Assembly: GCA_900539625.1 (NCBI GenBank)
Contig: UQCW01000069.1
Coordinates: 1-10,355, forward strand
Reading direction: 5' to 3'
DNA from: an uncultured Prevotella sp.
Lineage (GTDB): Bacteria; Bacteroidota; Bacteroidia; Bacteroidales; Bacteroidaceae
DNA: 10,355 nucleotides
In this document: in pieces, positions 6,312 to 10,355 of the stretch
Layout of the letters: every line of letters begins with the position of its first letter
Position numbering within the stretch: the stretch's first letter is position 1
Position numbers and translations under genes: made by a program
Notes under the pieces: generated by a model
What the model was told of the DNA's origin: nothing
Databases searched by the model: none
The model's input: the letters and a program-made list of their open reading frames with translations, nothing else

Positions 6312-8378
6312 TCAAATTTCTTCGTCTTCCTCGGCTGGGTCTTCTTCCACCACGAGGTTGTTGATGATGAAGTTTTGGCGCTCCATAGTGTTCTTTCCCA
6401 TGTAATATTCAAGGAGTTCCTTCACCTGGTCGCTCTTGTGGAGCGTCACCTGGTCGAGGCGCATGTTGGGGCCGATGAAGTGTTTGAACTCGTCGGCGGA
6501 AATTTCTCCCAGTCCTTTAAATCGCGTGATTTCGGGGTCGGGGCCGAGCTGCTCGATGGCGGCCTGGCGTTCTTCCTCGTTGTAGCAATAGATGGTTTCA
6601 AACTCTGAGCGGTCGGAGGTCTTGGCCTTTTTGAGGATGGCGGCACCAGCGCTCTGCTCGTCAACACTCTTCACGCGCGGCGCCGTGCGCACCTTCTTTT
6701 TCTTATTTCTGACGCGGAAGAGGGGCGTCTGGAGGATGAAGACGTGTCCCTTCTTGATGAGGTCGGGGAAGAACTGGAGGAAGAAGGTGATCATGAGGAG
6801 GCGGATGTGCATACCGTCGACATCGGCATCGGTGGCGACGATGACTTTGTTGTAGCGCAGTCCGTCGAGTCCGTCTTCGATGTTGAGTGCGGCCTGCAAG
6901 AGGTTGAATTCCTCGTTTTCATACACCACCTTTTTGGTCAGTCCGTAGCAGTTGAGGGGCTTGCCGCGCAGGGAGAACACGGCCTGCGTGTTGACGTCGC
7001 GGCTTTTCGTGATGGAACCGCTGGCGGAGTCGCCCTCCGTGATGAAGATGGCGGAGTCGAAACGTGGGTCGTAGTCATCGGCTTCCGTTTCCTGTGCCTT
7101 TTTCTTCGATGCCTTTGGCGCTGGGTCGTTGAGATGCACGCGGCAGTCGCGCAGTTTACGATTGTGGAGGTTGGCCTTTTTGGCCCGCTCACGCGCCAGT
7201 TTCGTCACGCCAGCGATGGCCTTGCGCTCCTTCTCGTTCTCCTGAATTTTCTGCAAGAGCACGTCGGCCACGTCGAGGTGTTTGTGGAGATAGTTGTCGA
7301 CGTTCTCCTTCACGAAGTCGCCAACGAATTTGTTGACACTCACGCCCGAGAGTGGGAAGGGGTTGCCGTTGGAGTCTTTGTCGGGCGCCATGGTGAGCGA
7401 GCCGAGCTTGATTTTCGTTTGGCTCTCGAAGAGCGGTTCGATCACACGGATGGCGATGGCGGCCACGAGGCCGTTGCGCACGTCCTGCACGTCGAAGTTC
7501 TTGCCGAAATATTCCTTGATGGTGCGGGCGATGTGTTCCTTGAAGGCACTCTGGTGGGTGCCGCCCTGTGTGGTGTGCTGGCCGTTGACGAAAGAATAGT
7601 ATTCCTCACCATACTGCTGCGTATGGGTGTAGGCGATGTCGATGCCAGGGCCTGAGAGGTGCACAATGGGATAGATGCCTGGTTCCGTCATGTTGTCGTT
7701 GAGCAGGTCTTCCAAACCATTGCGGCTGATGATGCGCTGGTTGTTGTTGAAGATGGCCAGGCCGGTGTTGAGGTAGGTATAGTTCTTCAGCATGTTCTCC
7801 ACAAACTCCATGCGGAAACGGAAGTTGGTGAAGAGCGTGGCGTCGGGCTGGAAGAAGACGTAGGTGCCGTTTTCTTCCTGTGTCTCGCCCTCGATGTCGC
7901 TGACGAGCTGTCCTTTCTCAAACGTCACCTCGCGCATCTTTCCCTCGCGGCAGCTGCGGGCCACGAAGCGGGCACTCAGGGCATTGACGGCCTTGAGGCC
8001 CACACCGTTCATGCCGACGGAAGCGGTGAAGACGGCGGTGTCGTATTTTGCACCCGTGTTGAGCTGCGAAACGGCAGCCTTCAGGGCGCCGAGGGGAATA
8101 CCACGGCCATAGTCGCGCACCTCTGCGGCGTGCTCGTCCAGGATGTTCACCTCGATGCGCTTGCCGAAACCTTCGTTAAATTCGTCGATACTGTTGTCGA
8201 TGGTTTCCTTGAGCAACACATAGATACCATCTTCGGCGTGCGAACCGTCGCCAAGGCGTCCGATATACATACCGGGACGCTGGCGGATGTGGGTCACGTC
8301 GTCGAGATGGCGGATTTTGCTCTCGTCGTAGTCGGCAGCCGAGGCGGGCTGGACGTTTGTGTTGTTTTCTTCTTGCAT
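6312..8378 (-). CDS. parE: DNA topoisomerase IV subunit B
   Basis: The ATPase subunit of the type IIA topoisomerase that unlinks daughter chromosomes; it works with ParC, whose gene is not in this window. Order in 688 residues: GHKL ATPase domain (about 25-235) with base Glu58 and Mg-binding Asn62 in KETIDNSIDEF, DYGRGIP (89-95) and GMNGVGLKAVNALS (122-135); transducer domain (about 240-415) with the QTK loop at 320-322; TOPRIM domain with EGDSASG (448-454) and DADVDG (517-522); C-terminal part with FKGLGEISADEF (620-631). A Lys-rich then acidic linker (about 421-437) separates transducer and TOPRIM. The tail is acidic (EEDPAEEDEEI). GyrB is the alternative; the length, the TPLFRVRNKKK stretch and the coaD neighbour favour ParE. 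I find no convincing TAnnTTTG promoter directly upstream. Confidence 0.93.
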   Translation of the reverse strand: MQEENNTNVQPASAADYDESKIRHLDDVTHIRQRPGMYIGRLGDGSHAEDGIYVLLKETIDNSIDEFNEGFGKRIEVNILDEHAAEVRDYGRGIPLGALKAAVSQLNTGAKYDTAVFTASVGMNGVGLKAVNALSARFVARSCREGKMREVTFEKGQLVSDIEGETQEENGTYVFFQPDATLFTNFRFRMEFVENMLKNYTYLNTGLAIFNNNQRIISRNGLEDLLNDNMTEPGIYPIVHLSGPGIDIAYTHTQQYGEEYYSFVNGQHTTQGGTHQSAFKEHIARTIKEYFGKNFDVQDVRNGLVAAIAIRVIEPLFESQTKIKLGSLTMAPDKDSNGNPFPLSGVSVNKFVGDFVKENVDNYLHKHLDVADVLLQKIQENEKERKAIAGVTKLARERAKKANLHNRKLRDCRVHLNDPAPKASKKKAQETEADDYDPRFDSAIFITEGDSASGSITKSRDVNTQAVFSLRGKPLNCYGLTKKVVYENEEFNLLQAALNIEDGLDGLRYNKVIVATDADVDGMHIRLLMITFFLQFFPDLIKKGHVFILQTPLFRVRNKKKKVRTAPRVKSVDEQSAGAAILKKAKTSDRSEFETIYCYNEEERQAAIEQLGPDPEITRFKGLGEISADEFKHFIGPNMRLDQVTLHKSDQVKELLEYYMGKNTMERQNFIINNLVVEEDPAEEDEEI

Positions 8379-8515
8379 TGTTTTCTCTGAGAGGGGGATG
8401 TTCTAAACTGGCTTATATAGTAGGGGTAAGTAATGGTATTAATTGCTCAACTTATTCTTTCACCATTACTAAAATTGGAAGATTAAGTAATAGAGATAGT
8501 GCGGGAAAAGCCTTG
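8379..8515. promoter_or_regulatory. Upstream region of parE, promoter not resolved
   Basis: This AT-rich stretch between parE and repeat copy B must carry or pass the parE promoter. The nearest match on the minus strand is TAAGTTG (plus 8448-8454 area), which lacks one T of the TAnnTTTG element and has no good partner upstream. No gene is seen here. Confidence 0.3.
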
Positions 8516-8726
8516 TCTGCGGCCCTGCGCGGGCTGAAAGCCCAGCAAGTCCGTAGCCCAGGGCAACGCCCTGGGTGTCATGTTCCCCAATCCCTACGCC
8601 CTGTAAGGGCAAAAGTAAAAGTCAACCGTTCGCCCATACTTTTGCCCTTACAGGGCGTAGGCGTTTATATACTGATACCCAGGGCGTTGCCCTGGGCTGA
8701 GAACTGGCTGCCCTTTCAGGGCGCTC
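8516..8726. repeat. 210-bp nested-palindrome element, copy B (inverted relative to copy A)
   Basis: Read in reverse complement it follows 3924-4133 nearly throughout, including the unpaired segments (for example CTGAGAACTGGCTG and GTTTATATACTGATACCC). Similarity stops sharply at both ends: TCTGCGGCC inside and CTTGT outside on the left, GGGCGCTC inside and CCTTTCG outside on the right. It lies 58 bp beyond the radical SAM stop codon and upstream of parE. It may end the radical SAM transcript. Confidence 0.85.
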
Positions 8727-8784
8727 CCTTTCGCGCTTTGTTCGTCTATCATGTGCGCATGCTTATTGCCATCCGCGCTGACCT

Positions 8785-9714
8785 TCAGTCTCTTTCCGCG
8801 CCCTTATAGAGGCGTCCCTGCCAAGTGTCGCGTTGCTCCAAACGCTTCTTGACCAGCTCCACAAACTGATAGTTTTTCAATCCCCATTCTGGTGCCAACA
8901 GAAGGTCGGCGGGCGATTGCGACGTGAATCTCTCCACCACGATGTCGGGGCGCAAGCGCTCCAGAAAATCCACAACGACATCAACATACTCATCCACCGT
9001 GAAGAGCCTGACGCAAGCAGGATTTTCCTGATACTCGCGGGCCAAAGGCGTGCCTTTGATGATTTGAAGCTGATGGAGCTTCACGATGTCGACAGGCAGG
9101 GCAGAGACTTCTCCTGCCACGCGACAGACGTGGTCCGCACTTTCCCCGGGAAGTCCCAATATAAGATGTATGCCAACTGGCAAACCTGCAGCGGCAGTGC
9201 GGCGCACGGCCTCAACAGCGCAGGCATAATCATGGCCGCGGTTGATGCGGCGCAACACGGCATCATCGGTGGATTCCACGCCATATTCCATCATAACGAA
9301 ATGCCGCCGCCGTAGTTCCGCCAGATAATGCAGCAACTCGTCGCTCACGCAGTCGGGGCGCGTTCCAATCACGAGGCCCACCACGTCATCAACGTCCAAA
9401 GCCTCTTCATAGAGCTGCTTCAAACGGGAAACGGGGGCATAGGTGTTGGTGAACGACTGGAAATAAGCGAGGTATTTCATCTCCGGATATTTCCGCATGA
9501 AGAAACGTTTCCCCTCCTCCATCTGCCGGGCGATGTCGCGCTTCTCTGCGGTGAATCCCGGACTAAACGAGCGGTTGTTGCAATAGATGCAGCCTCCGCT
9601 GCTGATGAAACCGTCGCGGTTGGGGCATGAGAAACCTGCATCGATGGTGATTTTCTGTATCTTGCCATCGAAATAGCGGTTGAGGAAAGCGGAAAATGGA
9701 AGATAACGTTGCAT
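8785..9714 (-). CDS. TIGR01212-family radical SAM protein (YhcC/YtqA-like)
   Basis: A predicted [4Fe-4S] radical S-adenosylmethionine enzyme of unknown substrate. The cluster cysteines are Cys30, Cys42 and Cys45 in the pattern GFSCPNRDG followed by GGCIYCNN; the long 11-residue gap between the first two is typical of this family. Other family signatures are FQSFTNTYAP (85-94), GTRPDCV (117-123), HLILGLPGE (183-191), KLHQLQ and GTPLA (212-225), and ERFTSQSP (261-268). At 309 residues it is of normal family length, and it is cytosolic. The ATG at 9714 is preceded by a TATTTTTG promoter element about 78 bp upstream. It appears to be a single-gene unit, separated from parE by repeat copy B. Confidence 0.93.
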   Translation of the reverse strand: MQRYLPFSAFLNRYFDGKIQKITIDAGFSCPNRDGFISSGGCIYCNNRSFSPGFTAEKRDIARQMEEGKRFFMRKYPEMKYLAYFQSFTNTYAPVSRLKQLYEEALDVDDVVGLVIGTRPDCVSDELLHYLAELRRRHFVMMEYGVESTDDAVLRRINRGHDYACAVEAVRRTAAAGLPVGIHLILGLPGESADHVCRVAGEVSALPVDIVKLHQLQIIKGTPLAREYQENPACVRLFTVDEYVDVVVDFLERLRPDIVVERFTSQSPADLLLAPEWGLKNYQFVELVKKRLEQRDTWQGRLYKGAERD

Positions 9715-9791
9715 GGAAGAGGGTGTTAATTATGGGTGAAGCGGACGATGACGGAGGACAACTTTACGCTTTGCGTCATCATTTGCAGGCA

Positions 9792-9827
9792 CAAAAATAC
9801 AAATTAATTATATACATCCCCCCCAAA
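9792..9827 (-). promoter_or_regulatory. Candidate promoter for the radical SAM gene
   Basis: TATTTTTG on the minus strand (plus 9792-9799) fits TAnnTTTG exactly. The nearest TTTG upstream (plus 9824-9827) is 24 bp away, longer than the usual 19-21. The gap contains a G7 run (plus 9818-9824, partly overlapping this TTTG). Transcription would start near 9785, leaving a leader of about 70 nt. Confidence 0.5.
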
Positions 9828-9859
9828 AACCGCCGCCAGAGAAGAAAACGCCCAAAAAA

Positions 9860-9891
9860 TTTGGCTGTTTGAAGAAAATACTGTAATTTTG
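9860..9891 (+). promoter_or_regulatory. Bacteroidetes-type promoter of the tRNA operon
   Basis: TTTG at 9860-9863, a 20-bp spacer and TAATTTTG at 9884-9891 match the -33/-7 consensus in sequence and spacing. It is divergent from the radical SAM promoter about 60 bp away. The transcript would start near 9898, about 70 nt before the first tRNA. Confidence 0.75.
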
Positions 9892-9968
9892 CACACGCAT
9901 TCAGCAAGATGTTGGAACCATCAAGAAAGAAATTCCACTGCAAACACAACATCTTTCTGAAAATATCT

Positions 9969-10041
9969 GCGGAAATAGCTCAGTTGGTAGAGCACAACCT
10001 TGCCAAGGTTGGGGTCGCGAGTTCGAGTCTCGTTTTCCGCT
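9969..10041 (+). tRNA. tRNA-Gly (anticodon GCC)
   Basis: The cloverleaf can be drawn by hand. The acceptor arm is GCGGAAA (9969-9975) with TTTCCGC (10034-10040). The D-loop contains AGTTGGTAGA. The anticodon arm is CAACC-TTGCCAA-GGTTG, giving GCC. The T-arm contains GTTCGAGTC. The discriminator is U, as expected for glycine. CCA is not encoded. It lies 9 bp before tRNA-Leu. Confidence 0.97.
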
Positions 10042-10050
10042 CTCAAGGTC

Positions 10051-10136
10051 GCTCGAATGGTGGAATCGGTAGACACGAAGGACTTAAAATCCTTTGGCCA
10101 GTGATGGCTGTGCGGGTTCAAGTCCCGCTTCGAGTA
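10051..10136 (+). tRNA. tRNA-Leu (anticodon UAA)
   Basis: The acceptor arm is GCTCGAA (10051-10057) with TTCGAGT (10129-10135), the first pair being a G-U wobble. The anticodon arm AAGGA-CTTAAAA-TCCTT gives UAA. A long variable arm (TGGCCAGTGATGGCTG region) marks it as a class II tRNA. The T-arm contains GGTTCAAGTCC and the discriminator is A, as expected for leucine. CCA is not encoded. It shares a promoter and terminator with tRNA-Gly. Confidence 0.96.
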
Positions 10137-10146
10137 CAAAGTATTT

Positions 10147-10177
10147 CCTCATAATCTTCGGATTATGAGGTTTTTTT
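10147..10177 (+). terminator. Rho-independent terminator of the tRNA operon
   Basis: A perfect 10-bp stem (10147-10156 with 10161-10170) is closed by a C(UUCG)G tetraloop and followed by seven T. It starts 10 bp after tRNA-Leu. Confidence 0.95.
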
Positions 10178-10188
10178 GTTTTTACGGT

Positions 10189-10355
10189 TAGCCTCAGACG
10201 GCGTAACAACGAATTTAAGGAAATTCCGGGCGGCCCTGCGCGGTGAAGATTGTGCGGGTATTGCCCCTGAAAGGGGCGCATATTCCAGGATAGGGGCTTG
10301 CCCCTATCTCTCGCCGCAGCTCATCAATTCTCGCTTCTGCCCCTGTAAGGGGCGC
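10189..10355. repeat. Second copy of the composite hairpin element, cut by window edge
   Basis: It begins with GCCTCAGACGGCGTAACAACGAATT (all but its ends matching the arms of the element at 3408-3858). It continues through hairpins at 10263-10277, 10290-10307 and 10339-10353. The order boundary arm, GCCCCTGAAAGGGGC-type hairpin, ATAGGGGC hairpin matches the reverse complement of the right half of the element at 3408-3858. The hairpin segment also matches 3566-3656 directly. It starts about 12 bp after the tRNA terminator and runs off the window. Confidence 0.75.

Noticed and set aside
6744..8390. Two long plus-strand frames opposite parE
   Set aside because: The minus strand carries all ParE motifs in order over 688 residues; the antisense frames are Val/Asp/Glu-rich shadows.
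10051..10355. Integrated element using the tRNA-Leu gene as attachment site
   Set aside because: The tRNA has its own terminator, no integrase is present, and the downstream DNA is a repeat type that also occurs away from tRNAs.

Overview
The window looks like a chromosomal segment from a Prevotella/Segatella-type Bacteroidales bacterium. Three things point there: promoters of the TTTG / TAnnTTTG type, the block of topoisomerase IV subunit B, CoaD and an S41 peptidase, and a large surface protein ending in the tail common in Prevotella (DLSGRRVVKA...GGLYIQNGKK). All protein genes are on the minus strand; the only plus-strand genes are two tRNAs. The inferences come from reading the sequence, with no database search.

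Left part (1-3105): a cluster of palindromic repeats at the edge, a 22-bp GC-rich tandem repeat, a rho-independent terminator, a 59-residue small protein, and a roughly 800-residue secreted protein with an F5/8 type C (discoidin) domain. A good promoter lies upstream of the large gene, so the large gene, small gene and terminator look like one transcription unit. The large gene is broken as read: its signal-peptide start at 2984 is out of frame with the body because of a G9 tract next to T7. Ten (or seven) G residues would restore a complete, well-formed signal peptide. This is either an OFF state of a phase-variable surface protein or a sequencing error, and it is the most testable observation here.

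Middle (3106-4223): about 1.1 kb without genes, filled with layered repeats: a tandem repeat of about 86 bp, a 451-bp composite element bounded by 45-bp inverted repeats (44/45 identical) and packed with GGGGC-type hairpins, and a 210-bp nested-palindrome element.

Right-centre (4224-8378): a housekeeping block transcribed right to left, parE then coaD then an S41 C-terminal-processing-type peptidase. It covers chromosome decatenation, coenzyme A synthesis and envelope proteolysis. It is bracketed by two inverted copies of the 210-bp element (3924-4133 and 8516-8726).

Right end (8785-10355): a TIGR01212-type radical SAM protein on the minus strand, a divergent promoter region, a plus-strand tRNA-Gly(GCC)/tRNA-Leu(UAA) operon with its own promoter and UUCG-loop terminator, and a further copy of the composite hairpin element running off the window edge. 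All repeats are intergenic, and two of the repeat families share the palindromic core CCCTGTAAGGG.
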